Positions 1 to 9,057 of a stretch of DNA of 53,300 nucleotides are shown here, piece by piece. Each line of letters begins with the position of its first letter. Positions within the stretch are counted from its first letter, which is position 1. The stretch is from Xanthobacteraceae bacterium (GTDB lineage Bacteria; Pseudomonadota; Alphaproteobacteria; Rhizobiales; Xanthobacteraceae), in contig JAIENY010000017.1 in assembly GCA_019750915.1 (NCBI GenBank), forward strand, positions 1-53,300. Reading direction: 5' to 3'. A model generated the notes under the pieces. The model saw only the letters and a program-made list of their open reading frames with translations, searched no databases and was not told the DNA's origin. The position numbers and the translations under genes were made by a program.

Positions 1-931
1 CTGCGGCTGCAGCACAGGCCACGGGATTTGCCGTGTATGAACTCGAATGGAAAAACGTCTTGGTGCGATCCTGCGAATAATGTGCGTCAAAAATTTCGCG
101 GGTACATAGCGTGACTGCGAGCGGCAATGCGCCACCTGTGAGCCCTTTTGAATAGCAGGCAATATCGGGCGCGATGCCGGCCTGTTCGCAGGCAAACAAC
201 GTGCCGGTGCGGCCCCAGCCCGTCATCACTTCATCGGCGATGAACAAAACATTGGCTCTGGCACAGATGTCACGCATATTCCTGAGAATATGGGCGGGAT
301 ACATCAGCATACCGCCCGCGCCAAGAATAAGCGGCTCGACGATGAAAGCAGCTGGGTTGTCACTTCCGCAGATTTTCTCCAGTGCATCCAGCGTTTCCTG
401 TTCATGTCCAGGATGAGGGAAGGGAATGCAGCTGACCTGAAATAGCAGCGGCTCATAGGCCGCGTTGAACACCCCACGCGCCCCAACTGACATCGTTCCA
501 ATCGTGTCGCCGTGATAGGAACTTTCCATCACCACAATCTTGGAACGTGGGGCACCGATGTTGCGCCAATAGCCGAGCGCCATCTTCAGCGCGACTTCCA
601 CGCTGGTCGATCCGCTGTCCGAAAAGAAAACATGCTGCAGGCTATCAGGCACAAGTTTTAACAGGCCCGCCGCAACGTCTTCCGCCGGTTGATGCGTTTG
701 GCCGGCGAAGATGATCTGATTGAGCTGTGCCGCCTGCTCCTGGATAGCCTTCACAATGGCGGGATGGCAGTGACCATGGGTGACGACCCACCATGATGAA
801 ATAGCGTCGATGATCCGGCGGCCATCTTCCGAATAAATGCATGAGCCTTTGGCGCGAACAATCTTCGGCATGCGGTCATACAGCGCGTGCTGTGTAAAAG
901 GGTGCCAGATCGCCGAGGATGATCCGGTCAT
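1..931 (-). CDS. bioA: Adenosylmethionine-8-amino-7-oxononanoate aminotransferase BioA (C-terminus cut by window edge)
   Basis: Converts 7-keto-8-aminopelargonate to 7,8-diaminopelargonate in the cytoplasm, using S-adenosylmethionine as amino donor and PLP as cofactor (biotin synthesis). I translated the minus strand from the ATG ending at 931: it begins [15 protein letters not shown] and stays open to base 1, giving about 310 of an expected 420-430 residues. Class III aminotransferase signs include [13 protein letters not shown] near residue 45, the [17 protein letters not shown] block, SYHGDTIG, the aspartate motif [14 protein letters not shown] and the PLP lysine in CYSKGLTGG. The start overlaps the bioD stop by 4 nt (ATGA), so the two are translationally coupled, in the order bioF-bioD-bioA. 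The visible part looks intact. Confidence is high because of this context and the clear motifs. Confidence 0.93.
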   Translation of the reverse strand, partial: MTGSSSAIWHPFTQHALYDRMPKIVRAKGSCIYSEDGRRIIDAISSWWVVTHGHCHPAIVKAIQEQAAQLNQIIFAGQTHQPAEDVAAGLLKLVPDSLQHVFFSDSGSTSVEVALKMALGYWRNIGAPRSKIVVMESSYHGDTIGTMSVGARGVFNAAYEPLLFQVSCIPFPHPGHEQETLDALEKICGSDNPAAFIVEPLILGAGGMLMYPAHILRNMRDICARANVLFIADEVMTGWGRTGTLFACEQAGIAPDIACYSKGLTGGALPLAVTLCTREIFDAHYSQDRTKTFFHSSSYTANPVACAAAA

Positions 932-1557
932 GCAAAAAAATCCGCGACGTCGAACTGCTTCGCAAACGCAGCTTGCAATGTTTGCGGCGTCAGAGGTGAC
1001 AGCCACGGCAGACGTCCAAGCCGCCGCACACCGCCGACAGTGCAAATGATGCGCTCGCTCTCGGAATTTTCATCGCCAATGAATGCGATGCCGAGAACAG
1101 GGATATGCCGGGTCTTCAATGCCTCGATCGACAGTAAAGAATGATTGATCGTCCCAAGAGCCGTCCGCGCACAAAGTACGACGGGAAGACCCCATCGTGC
1201 GAATATATCGATGAAGAGCGTGTTTTCATTCAGCGGCACCATCAGCCCGCCCGCGCCTTCAATCACCAGGGAGCGATCGCCATGTTCGGGAACATCGAGG
1301 CTGTGCGTATCGATTCTGACGTTATCGAGCCTTGCTGCGAGGTGGGGGGAAGCCGGCGTTGCAAGGCGGTATTGTTCGGGAAGAATACGGTCTGCTGGCA
1401 CGCCAAACTTCATGACGCGTATTGAGTCCGTGCCGTCGTCGTTTCCTGCCTGAATGGGTTTCCAGTAATCTGCGTCGAGAGCCTGGGTCAGCGCGGCACT
1501 GAATACGGTTTTCCCGACGTCTGTGTCAGTGCCGGTCACAACGATTGAGCGGGTCAC
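928..1557 (-). CDS. bioD: Dethiobiotin synthetase BioD
   Basis: ATP-dependent carboxylation of 7,8-diaminopelargonate to dethiobiotin, the step after BioA and before BioB. The 209-residue length is typical. The P-loop is GTDTDVGKT near residues 9-17; [12 protein letters not shown] near residue 100 is the second conserved nucleotide/substrate loop, and [16 protein letters not shown] follows. The start overlaps the bioF stop by 4 nt, and the stop overlaps the bioA start. No bioB or biotin transporter lies in the visible sequence, so these may be outside the window or unlinked. I see no damaged motif. Confidence 0.95.
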   Translation of the reverse strand: MTRSIVVTGTDTDVGKTVFSAALTQALDADYWKPIQAGNDDGTDSIRVMKFGVPADRILPEQYRLATPASPHLAARLDNVRIDTHSLDVPEHGDRSLVIEGAGGLMVPLNENTLFIDIFARWGLPVVLCARTALGTINHSLLSIEALKTRHIPVLGIAFIGDENSESERIICTVGGVRRLGRLPWLSPLTPQTLQAAFAKQFDVADFFA

Positions 1558-2711
1558 GTGCCGATCTTTCCGGTTTCTTCGGCGAGCGCGTCGATCATCG
1601 CGGCGATCTCATCGAAGGTGACGTTCAACGTCAGCGAGATACGAAGACGCGCGGTCCCGGCCGGCACGGTCGGAGGGCGGATGCCGCGGATGTCGTAGCC
1701 TCGTCGTTGCATCGCTGCAGCCAATGCCATCGTCCGTTCGTTGTTGCCTACGATAAAAGGTATGATCTGCGAACCGGAGATGGCCCAGCCGTTCTCTCGC
1801 ATACGATTGCTTGTAAAGTCGATCAAGGCCTGCAAGGCCTTTTGACGTTCCGGCTCGTCTTGCAGGATCCGAATTGCTTCGCTGGTTGCGGCGGCCATCA
1901 GCGGTGACGGCGCGGTTGCAAAGATAAAAGGGCGACTTCGGTTGACTAGAAAGTCGCGCAGGGTGGTCGTTGTCGTCACCAGCGCGCCGGAGGAGCCGAG
2001 CGCTTTTCCGCAGGTATGCACCACAACGATGTTGACTTGCCCTTCGAATTTCGCGGAAAGGCCCCGTCCTTGGTGCCCGAATACCCCGGTGGCGTGAGCC
2101 TCGTCGACATAGAGAAACCCATCGTGACGATCTGCGACGGCGAGCAAATCTGCGAGAGGGGCGGCGTCGCCATCCATGCTGTAAATACTCTCGACCGCGA
2201 TCCAGGGCCGGCCCTTACCGCCGTCAGCATGCCATTGGCGGATCGCGTCCTCGAACGCGTCGGCATCGTTATGTTTGATCTGTCTGGTGTCAGCGCGGCT
2301 GGCGCGCGTCCCCTCGCGCATGCTGGCGTGGGACAGTTCATCGAGGAGGATCAGGTCTTCGCGTTGGGGCAGGGTCGAAAGCGCGGCAAAATTTGCGCTA
2401 TATCCCGCGCCGAAATAGAGTGCGCTTTCGGTTTGGAAAAAGCGGGCGGCGTCAGCCTCAAGTTGCTCGTGCTCCTCACAGTTGCCGCGCAAGAGCCGAG
2501 AACCGCCTGCGCCGACGGGCGTGCCGGATTCGATGGCAGCGATGACAGCCTGCTTCATGCGTGGTGCATCGGCCAGCCCAAGATAGTCGTTGGATACGAA
2601 GTCGATGCCGCTGCGTGGCTTCAGGCTTCGGAGCCTGCTGTCACGATCAAGCGCCGCAAGCGCGGAAGCGTAGCGCGTGTTGATATCAGAAGGACGCGGA
2701 GACAAGTTCAC
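1554..2711 (-). CDS. bioF: 8-amino-7-oxononanoate synthase BioF
   Basis: PLP enzyme of the alpha-oxoamine synthase family that condenses pimeloyl thioester with L-alanine to give 8-amino-7-oxononanoate, the first step of the ring-building part of biotin synthesis. Motifs: SNDYLGLA near the N-terminus, [39 protein letters not shown] and the PLP lysine in [14 protein letters not shown] chose the GTG at 2711 (385 residues, close to E. coli BioF), because the longer frame starting with TTG at 2744 adds MEPFQSSLLRC, which is not typical of the family, and would place the start inside a 15-bp inverted repeat. The ribosome-binding site is weak for either start, so the start is uncertain. First gene of the minus-strand bioFDA operon. 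Confidence 0.92.
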   Translation of the reverse strand: MNLSPRPSDINTRYASALAALDRDSRLRSLKPRSGIDFVSNDYLGLADAPRMKQAVIAAIESGTPVGAGGSRLLRGNCEEHEQLEADAARFFQTESALYFGAGYSANFAALSTLPQREDLILLDELSHASMREGTRASRADTRQIKHNDADAFEDAIRQWHADGGKGRPWIAVESIYSMDGDAAPLADLLAVADRHDGFLYVDEAHATGVFGHQGRGLSAKFEGQVNIVVVHTCGKALGSSGALVTTTTTLRDFLVNRSRPFIFATAPSPLMAAATSEAIRILQDEPERQKALQALIDFTSNRMRENGWAISGSQIIPFIVGNNERTMALAAAMQRRGYDIRGIRPPTVPAGTARLRISLTLNVTFDEIAAMIDALAEETGKIGT

Positions 2712-2729
2712 ACACCGCAACAATGAAGA

Positions 2730-2744
2730 TTGGAATGGTTCCAA
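2730..2744. promoter_or_regulatory. Inverted repeat upstream of bioF (candidate operator)
   Basis: TTGGAATGGTTCCAA: perfect 6-bp arms with a 3-bp spacer, directly before the preferred bioF start. It does not resemble the BioR (TTATCTATAA) or BirA (TTGTAAACC...GGTTTACAA) consensus. The operator role is inferred from position and symmetry only. Confidence 0.35.
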
Positions 2745-2851
2745 ACTATTACCACGCTTGCCCGGCGTGCGTCAGGTCCAGTTTTACGAGACTTCAGGGC
2801 CTATTTTGTCTAGGACGGTCGCCAAATTTTACCTTCGATTGGAGAGTTACG

Positions 2852-3106
2852 ATGGATGAACTCAATGGCCGCATGATTGCCTGTCAGATTCTTATTACGG
2901 GCCTGATCGCGCGCGTCGCCAACGATCAGCGTGATCCGTTGCGCTTCCTTACTGACTTTCGCGATGAAATCCATGCGGTGGTGCGTGGAATTAACATCGC
3001 CGGAATCGGCAATGCCGATTCTGTTCGTAACGTTGCGCGAAAAACAGTCGACGAGATGTTCTCATTAATGAAGCCGCCAAGTTCAGATGAACAAGATTTC
3101 AATTGA
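2852..3106 (+). CDS. Small conserved-looking hypothetical protein (84 aa)
   Basis: I do not recognise a function. The reading frame begins upstream at 2723, but the ATG at 2852 has a good ribosome-binding site (GGAGAG, 7-8 nt upstream), and the residues before it (MKIGMVPNYYHACPACVRSS) look like translated non-coding DNA. From 2852 the protein is MDELNGRMIACQILITGLIARVAN... It is amphipathic and helix-prone, with no signal peptide, cysteine cluster or membrane segment. It is divergent from bioF and about 185 bp upstream of the siderophore receptor, so it could be a stress or iron-related accessory protein, but nothing in the sequence proves that. A second orphan small protein is at 14437-14649. 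Confidence 0.6.
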   Translation: MDELNGRMIACQILITGLIARVANDQRDPLRFLTDFRDEIHAVVRGINIAGIGNADSVRNVARKTVDEMFSLMKPPSSDEQDFN

Positions 3107-3126
3107 ACGACAGAAGATGCGTCGTA

Positions 3127-3162
3127 TTAGAACCATTCAAAACAGGCTTAGAACGATTTTGA
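3127..3162. promoter_or_regulatory. Tandem Irr/ICE-like iron-control boxes
   Basis: Two copies of TTAGAA followed by a degenerate inverted half: TTAGAACCATTCAAA (3127-3141) and TTAGAACGATTTTGA (3148-3162). The rhizobial Irr box (iron control element) is an inverted repeat of TTAGAA with a 3-bp spacer. Each site has one perfect arm and one arm with mismatches. They are spaced 21 bp apart (two helical turns) and sit about 130-165 bp before the receptor start, fitting iron-responsive control of the operon. Confidence 0.5.
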
Positions 3163-3291
3163 TCTTGAGCGATTCAAAAGAGGGTTTGCGGAATAAAATT
3201 GATTGTGCAGTTTCGTCGCAATATTAGCCCGAGACGATAGGCCGCGGACGTCAGACTGTGGCGGCCCGGAATAACCGTTGGGGCTGAAGGA

Positions 3292-5799
3292 ATGGATGGG
3301 GCTAAGTCACCGCGGTCCTTGCGAACAAGGACTGCTTTATCCAATAACGATCTTAGGTTTGATGGCCGGGCGGCGCGGAAGGTTGGCTCGATTGCAGGAT
3401 TGATCGCAGTGGCCTCTATTTCAGGAGCCAAAGCGCAACAGCCAGAAAGCCAACCTGCGGGGTCGGAGCTGCCTCCGGTGACGGTGGATTCGCCGAAGCT
3501 TCGCCATACTACGACAAAGCCGTCTGAAGATCAGAAGCGTGCCACTGCGGCGCTACGCCGTGCTGCCAAACGCCAACAACAGACGCAGGTGAAGCCGGTG
3601 CCTTATCCGAACGCCGGGCAACTCGTGCCGCCGGATGCGGATCCATACGCCAACCCGAACGCGCCGTATCAAGCCACGCGGCTCCAGTCGAACAAGTTCA
3701 GTGAACCGATCGCCAATATTCCGAAATCCATCACCGTTCTGACGAAGGACGTTCTCGAAGACAAGAACGCCACAAGTCTGCGTGAAATCGGACGAAGCAC
3801 CGCAGGCGTGACGTTGGGGTCGGGTGAAGGGGGCAACGCATTCGGCGATCGCTTCTTCATCCGCGGCTTTGATGCGCGCAACGATATATTTGTCGACGGA
3901 ATTCGCGATCCAGCCGTGAGTGTCCGAGAGAATTTCTTCACTGAACAAGTCGAAATCCTCCGTGGCCCGGCCTCGACCTATGCCGGGCGGGGCACGGCAG
4001 GCGGCGCGATTAATATCGTGACGAAGCAAGCAGGCGACCGCAATTTCTATAACGTGGATAGTGAATTCGGCACGGATCGTACAAAGAGGTACACGTTCGA
4101 CGTCAACCAGGTGATTAATCCGACGCTGTCTGTTCGCGCAGGAGGTTTGGCGCAGGACGCAGGCGTTGCCGGACGTGATCATACAACGGATGACCGTTAT
4201 GGCGGCTTTGCCGCAGTCAAATGGACGCCGACAGACACCATCAAGGTACTGGCAAATTATATTCACACGGATCTTCGCGGCATTCCCGATTTCGGCGTGC
4301 CGTGGGATCGCGTCAACAACCGTCCTGTCACCGAAAGCGGCGTGCCGCGAGAAACATGGTACGGCGAGGTTTATCGCGATTTCCAGAAGGTCAAGCAGGA
4401 CATCGGGACCGCTCAGCTTGAAGTCAAGTTTACGCCAGATATCACCTTGAATAGCCGCTTTCGTGCGGAGCATTCATTGCTGAATTACATTGGTACGATC
4501 GCGGAAGCGCCGCCGAGTAGCTTTACACCACCGGCCGGTAGCGATCCCGATGTCAATCATTACGTTCAGCTGAATGCGCAGAGCCGGTATCAAACAGCGG
4601 ATGTGCTTGCTAATCAGACGGATATCACGACGAAATTCGATACCGGTTCGGTTAAACACGCTCTGGTAACAGGGTTTGAATTTTCTCGCGAAAAAGTCTC
4701 GATCGACAGATCCGCCGGACTCTATTCGGAAGGAAACGGCGTTGGTCAGGCCAGTAGTGGTGCACCAATTGTGCCTTACTACGATCCGTCGAGTGTAACT
4801 TACCTGCCGTTTGATGGTGCACCGCTCACGGGCTTGCCCTTTGTTGCAAAAATCAACACACAAAGCGTCTACGCGATCGAAACGGCAAACTATAATGATT
4901 TCGTCATACTCAACGGTGGCTTGCGTTACGATAATTACGATTATTCATTCAATAATTACGCGCCGGTAACGCCGCCGGCACCTTCCCAAAGTTCGCAAGA
5001 GTCCGGGCTCGTCAATTACAACGTGGGCTTGGTTGTTAAGCCGCTTCGTAACGTCAGTGTGTACGGAGCATACGCGACTTCATCGAACCCTGTCGGTGCC
5101 GAACTTGATGCGACGAGCGGAGCCTATGGTGCAGGTTACTTCGCTAATGCTGGACAGGCGTTCGCTCCGGAAAAGAACAAATCGGCCGAAATTGGCACAA
5201 AATGGGAGTTGTTCGATCAGCGCCTGCTTTTGACAGCTGCGCTATTCCAAACAACCAAGGACAACGCGCGTGAATCAGGCACTTACATGGGCGTGAGGAA
5301 CTGGATTTTGGCCGATGCCGCTTATCGAATTCAAGGTGTTGATCTTGAGGCAGCGGGTAAGATCACGGACAAGTGGAGTATTTTCGGCGGTGTCGTTCTC
5401 ATGCACTCGAAAGTTACAAAATCCTCCTATTTGCCAGCGAACACAATTCTCTACTCAAGCAATGTCGGTTTGCCACTCGCCAATATCGCGCACCAATCCT
5501 TTAACGTTCTGACCAAATACCAGGTGCTGGAGGATTGGGAGGTCGGCGGCCAGGCGACGTACCGCTCGAAAATTTACGGGGGCACACTGCTTGCGGCAAA
5601 CCAGGGCACATCGTTGCCGAGTTACTGGCGCTTCGACGCGTTCGTAGAGCACAAGGTCAACAAAAACCTGACTCTGAAGGTTGCAGTGAACAACATCTTC
5701 AACAAGCTGTATTACGACACGCTTTATCAAAGCGCCGCACCGTTCGTGGCAGTGGCGCCTGGTCGGGTCGCCTATGTACAGGCCAGCGCGAAGTTCTAG
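3292..5799 (+). CDS. TonB-dependent siderophore receptor (outer membrane)
   Basis: Outer-membrane gated barrel of the FhuA/Fiu/PupB class that imports ferric siderophores with energy from TonB-ExbB-ExbD. 835 residues, normal for the family. A long N-terminal leader contains a hydrophobic stretch ending at AKAQ (about residue 50), followed by a TonB-box-like LPPVTVDSP. The plug domain spans roughly residues 125-250: IPKSITVLTKDVLEDK, FFIRGFDARNDIFVDGIRD, EQVEILRGPASTYAGRGT and GGAINIVTK. The remainder is a beta-barrel with alternating aromatic strands, ending AYVQASAKF with the terminal phenylalanine required for outer-membrane insertion. Linkage to a PiuC-type dioxygenase suggests a catecholate-type substrate, as for E. 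coli Fiu-YbiX (family knowledge); the actual ligand cannot be read. Irr-like boxes precede the gene. Confidence 0.92.
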   Translation: MDGAKSPRSLRTRTALSNNDLRFDGRAARKVGSIAGLIAVASISGAKAQQPESQPAGSELPPVTVDSPKLRHTTTKPSEDQKRATAALRRAAKRQQQTQVKPVPYPNAGQLVPPDADPYANPNAPYQATRLQSNKFSEPIANIPKSITVLTKDVLEDKNATSLREIGRSTAGVTLGSGEGGNAFGDRFFIRGFDARNDIFVDGIRDPAVSVRENFFTEQVEILRGPASTYAGRGTAGGAINIVTKQAGDRNFYNVDSEFGTDRTKRYTFDVNQVINPTLSVRAGGLAQDAGVAGRDHTTDDRYGGFAAVKWTPTDTIKVLANYIHTDLRGIPDFGVPWDRVNNRPVTESGVPRETWYGEVYRDFQKVKQDIGTAQLEVKFTPDITLNSRFRAEHSLLNYIGTIAEAPPSSFTPPAGSDPDVNHYVQLNAQSRYQTADVLANQTDITTKFDTGSVKHALVTGFEFSREKVSIDRSAGLYSEGNGVGQASSGAPIVPYYDPSSVTYLPFDGAPLTGLPFVAKINTQSVYAIETANYNDFVILNGGLRYDNYDYSFNNYAPVTPPAPSQSSQESGLVNYNVGLVVKPLRNVSVYGAYATSSNPVGAELDATSGAYGAGYFANAGQAFAPEKNKSAEIGTKWELFDQRLLLTAALFQTTKDNARESGTYMGVRNWILADAAYRIQGVDLEAAGKITDKWSIFGGVVLMHSKVTKSSYLPANTILYSSNVGLPLANIAHQSFNVLTKYQVLEDWEVGGQATYRSKIYGGTLLAANQGTSLPSYWRFDAFVEHKVNKNLTLKVAVNNIFNKLYYDTLYQSAAPFVAVAPGRVAYVQASAKF

Positions 5800-5847
5800 A
5801 CCTATTCTAGACTTGCCGCTTCGCAAAATGTGCCGACGCGAATGACA

Positions 5848-5882
5848 TATGCCGGGCTCTGGGACATACAGAGCCCGGCATA
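5848..5882. terminator. Perfect stem-loop between receptor and piuC (attenuator-like)
   Basis: A 14-bp perfect stem (5848-5861 pairing with 5869-5882; core GCCGGGCTCTG) with a 7-nt loop GGACATA. No U-run follows, so it is not a canonical rho-independent terminator. It lies 15 bases before the piuC start and may lower read-through or protect the receptor mRNA 3' end. Confidence 0.6.
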
Positions 5883-5897
5883 ATCTTGAGATCATCA

Positions 5898-6587
5898 ATG
5901 CTGATTTGTATTCCCGACGCGCTCTCGAAGGCTGAGGTCGCCGATTTCCGGCGCATCATGGACGCCGCCGAATGGGAAGACGGCCGCTCAACTGCGGGCG
6001 CGCAATCGGCCATGGTTAAAAGAAACGAGCAGCTTCCGCCTGACAGCGAGACGGCGCGAGTCTTGGGACAGCGCATCCTGAGCGCCCTGACCAGAAATCC
6101 GTTGTTCATCTCGGCCGCGATCCCGCTGCATATCTTTCCGCCGCTGTTCAACCGCTATGCGGCTTCTGACGGGCACCACTTTGGTGTCCATGTTGATAAT
6201 GCGGTGAGGGGCGATCACCTGACCGGGCTGCGGATCAGGACCGACCTGTCGGTCACATTGTTTTTATCCGAGCCGGAGGATTATGACGGTGGGACGCTGA
6301 CCGTTGAGGACTATTATGGATCCCACGAAGTCAAGCTACCGGCCGGCCACCTCGTACTTTATCCTGCGTCTAGCTTGCATCTAGTCACACCCGTTACCCG
6401 CGGAACCCGGGTGGCATCTTTCTTCTGGCTCCAGAGCATGATACGCGATGCCCACGCGCGGAGCATGATTTTCGACCTCGACACCGCCATTCAGGCCCTC
6501 GTTGAGCGGCTCGGGCGCGACGACCCTGAAACGGTCAAATTGACTGGTATCTATCACAACCTCATCCGCTACTGGGCTGACCTATGA
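5898..6587 (+). CDS. piuC: PiuC/YbiX-type Fe(II)-dependent dioxygenase
   Basis: Cytoplasmic PKHD-type 2-oxoglutarate/Fe(II) oxygenase regularly linked to catecholate siderophore receptors; its exact substrate is not settled in the family. From the ATG at 5898 it is 229 residues. The metal ligands are visible as H98-V-D100 (GVHVDNAV) and H161 ([12 protein letters not shown]), with R171 as the probable 2-oxoglutarate anchor. The family blocks [33 protein letters not shown] and [14 protein letters not shown] agree closely with E. coli YbiX. A TTG at 5886 in the same frame would add four residues, but family proteins start at the MLICIP-like segment. The stop overlaps the exbB start (ATGA), so it is translated within the iron operon. 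Confidence 0.93.
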   Translation: MLICIPDALSKAEVADFRRIMDAAEWEDGRSTAGAQSAMVKRNEQLPPDSETARVLGQRILSALTRNPLFISAAIPLHIFPPLFNRYAASDGHHFGVHVDNAVRGDHLTGLRIRTDLSVTLFLSEPEDYDGGTLTVEDYYGSHEVKLPAGHLVLYPASSLHLVTPVTRGTRVASFFWLQSMIRDAHARSMIFDLDTAIQALVERLGRDDPETVKLTGIYHNLIRYWADL

Positions 6588-7477
6588 AAATCTCCCGTTT
6601 CGTGCCGTGTCTGTCGCTTGCCGTGTGTCTGGTCCTGGCATCTCCGGTCATGGCGCAGCAGCCTGCCGCGCAGTCCGCAGCCGCTGCAGCGGTACCGGCT
6701 CCCGCGACAGCGCCCGCCGCGGCGCCTGCGACCCTGCTCAATCCGGACGACACAACGACGGCGAAGGGTGCAGCCGGTGTTATCCACGAGCTTTCGCCGC
6801 TTTCGATGTTTCTGTCCGCTGACATCGTCGTGAAGCTGGTGATGATCGGGCTTGCGCTCGCCTCGTTGACGACCTGGACGATCTGCTTTGCGAAGGCTCG
6901 CGAGCAGTATGTGGCCCAACGGCGCCTGAAGGCTGCGCTCGACGCGATTACGAATTCGCACAGCCTGGCCGAAGCTCGCATCGCGACCAGTTCGAAAAAG
7001 ACAGCACTTTCATTGTTCCTCGCTGCCGCTATTCATGAAGTGAGGATGTCGTCCGGCATCCCCAGCGAGGCCGGGATCAAGGAACGGGCCGCCTCCAGCT
7101 TTGCCGAGATTTTCCGGCGCGAGGCACGCAGGATGCGTAACGGCATGGGCCTTCTTGCGACCATCGGTGCGACATCGCCCTTCATCGGCTTGTTCGGCAC
7201 TGTCTGGGGCATCATGAACAGCTTCATCGGAATATCGAAATCGCAGACGACAAATCTCGCCGTCGTCGCTCCGGGCATCGCGGAAGCACTTCTGGCAACT
7301 GCTTGCGGCCTGATTGCAGCTATCCCCGCAGTGATCATCTACAATCACTTTGCGCGCTCTACGAAGCGCTATCTGGAAATGGTCAGCCAGGCATCCGGCA
7401 CGGCGGGACGGTTGTTATCGCGCGATCTCGATCGCGGTCATGGTCACGCCGCGGGCCTTCCGCACGCGGCCGAGTAA
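6584..7477 (+). CDS. exbB: ExbB, proton-channel subunit of the TonB energiser
   Basis: Inner-membrane MotA/TolQ/ExbB family protein that, with ExbD, converts proton-motive force into TonB movement. 297 residues, longer than E. coli ExbB because of an N-terminal signal peptide (cleavage after SPVMA, about residue 24) and an Ala/Pro-rich periplasmic extension (about residues 25-55), as in other alphaproteobacteria. The first membrane helix is near residues 80-102. The conserved helix pair follows: [24 protein letters not shown] and the [25 protein letters not shown] region. Starts on the piuC stop (4-nt overlap), and exbD follows after 10 nt. Confidence 0.95.
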   Translation: MKISRFVPCLSLAVCLVLASPVMAQQPAAQSAAAAAVPAPATAPAAAPATLLNPDDTTTAKGAAGVIHELSPLSMFLSADIVVKLVMIGLALASLTTWTICFAKAREQYVAQRRLKAALDAITNSHSLAEARIATSSKKTALSLFLAAAIHEVRMSSGIPSEAGIKERAASSFAEIFRREARRMRNGMGLLATIGATSPFIGLFGTVWGIMNSFIGISKSQTTNLAVVAPGIAEALLATACGLIAAIPAVIIYNHFARSTKRYLEMVSQASGTAGRLLSRDLDRGHGHAAGLPHAAE

Positions 7478-7487
7478 CGAGGCGATC

Positions 7488-7955
<468 letters not shown>

Positions 7956-7961
7956 GAGGCA

Positions 7962-8759
7962 ATGGGTCTCGCGCAACTTTGGAAAGACCCCTCCAAGCGG
8001 GTGTGGCTGTTCGGTGCCATTGGAGCGCTAGCGCTGCACGGTGCGGTGGCGGCCGTTGCGCTGAGCGATCTGTCGGGCAAGAATGACGACGACGTGGATC
8101 TCGGCGCGCCGGGAATGGAGATCAGTTTTCAACTGGCCGCGCCCGCAGCGGAGCAGACCGACCTTCCTCCGGGACCGGATACCGACGCATCGGCGGCATC
8201 ACCACAGGTCGTCGAGCAGAAGGCGGAAATAAAGCCGACCGATCTGCCGCAGGACAAGCCGACGGAGGCCGAGGACCCCGATCGCGTTGTTTCTCCTGAC
8301 AAGGCGAAGGATCCAAAGGAGGACGACCCGACCAAGAGCGCCTCGCAACAGACGCCTTCGACCGAGTCCATCGCTGCGGAGGCCACGGCGACGCCGTCGC
8401 CTGAGAATGCGCAGCAATCCGAACGGTCCACGACAGTCGCGCAGGGAATCGGCAAGAGCAATCAGCGCATCCGCGGGACTTGGGAGCGTGAGTTGTCGGC
8501 TCATTTTGACAGGCACAAGCGATATCCGACCAATCGGCCGCCGATGGATGTCAAAATCTGGGTGCGCTTCGAACTTGATCGCAAAGGCCATATCGTGTCG
8601 TCGTCGATCGTGAAGGGGTCGGGCGATCCGGCCTTCGACGAAGCTGCGCTCTCGATGTTGAAGAGGTCGGATCCGGTGCCACAGCCGCCGCCTCTGGTCG
8701 CCGATGAGGGATTGAACTTCACCTTGCCCGTGGTTTTCCGCGTCAAGGGCCACGGCTGA
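7962..8759 (+). CDS. tonB: TonB energy-transducing protein
   Basis: Spans the periplasm to transmit energy to outer-membrane receptors, presumably including the one at 3292. 265 residues: a short cytoplasmic tail, a single helix at about residues 14-34 (VWLFGAIGALALHGAVAAVAL), a Pro/Glu/Asp/Lys-rich periplasmic linker (about 55-155) and a C-terminal TonB domain (about 170-262) with HKRYPTNRPPMDVKIWVRFEL, GSGDPAFDEAALSMLKRSDPVP and LPVVFRVK. Ribosome-binding site AGAGG precedes the ATG. The gene ends only 4 bp from the convergent gene at 8764, leaving no room for a separate terminator, so the two transcripts probably overlap. Confidence 0.93.
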   Translation: MGLAQLWKDPSKRVWLFGAIGALALHGAVAAVALSDLSGKNDDDVDLGAPGMEISFQLAAPAAEQTDLPPGPDTDASAASPQVVEQKAEIKPTDLPQDKPTEAEDPDRVVSPDKAKDPKEDDPTKSASQQTPSTESIAAEATATPSPENAQQSERSTTVAQGIGKSNQRIRGTWERELSAHFDRHKRYPTNRPPMDVKIWVRFELDRKGHIVSSSIVKGSGDPAFDEAALSMLKRSDPVPQPPPLVADEGLNFTLPVVFRVKGHG

Positions 8760-8763
8760 CCGA

Positions 8764-9009
8764 TCAGGCCTGACTCGCCTTTTTTGTCGTGACCACAGTG
8801 TGTTTCCTCGAATATCGGCCCTTGGCCGCCAGAGGCTTTTTCTTGGCGCTGCGCTGGAGCGCATCTTTCAGGTTTACCGGCACGCCGTGCTTTTTTAAAA
8901 GGTCGCGAAAGGCTTCGTCTGCCAGCTCCTGGAGTGTGCCCATCCGATCGCGGGACAGTTGCGCGATGGCCTGATAGGTTTCCTCGTCGAACGCGATCAG
9001 CTTGCGCAC
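8764..9009 (-). CDS. Small ribbon-helix-helix-like protein next to Ku
   Basis: 81 residues if the GTG at 9009 is used (protein begins MRKLIAFDEETYQAIAQLSRD). The longer GTG at 9042 adds MDRRHHEQGNN, which looks non-native. The N-terminal 45 residues resemble a short beta-strand plus two helices as in ribbon-helix-helix DNA-binding proteins, followed by a Lys/Arg/Ser-rich basic tail (SAKKKPLAAKGRYSRKH). It lies 48 bp downstream of ku on the same strand and may be co-transcribed. I infer a nucleic-acid-binding role from composition. No catalytic motif is seen, and no toxin partner is adjacent apart from ku. Confidence 0.7.
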   Translation of the reverse strand: MRKLIAFDEETYQAIAQLSRDRMGTLQELADEAFRDLLKKHGVPVNLKDALQRSAKKKPLAAKGRYSRKHTVVTTKKASQA

Positions 9010-9057
9010 GTTGTTGCCCTGCTCATGATGTCGCCGATCCACTGTTGCGGGCTAACA

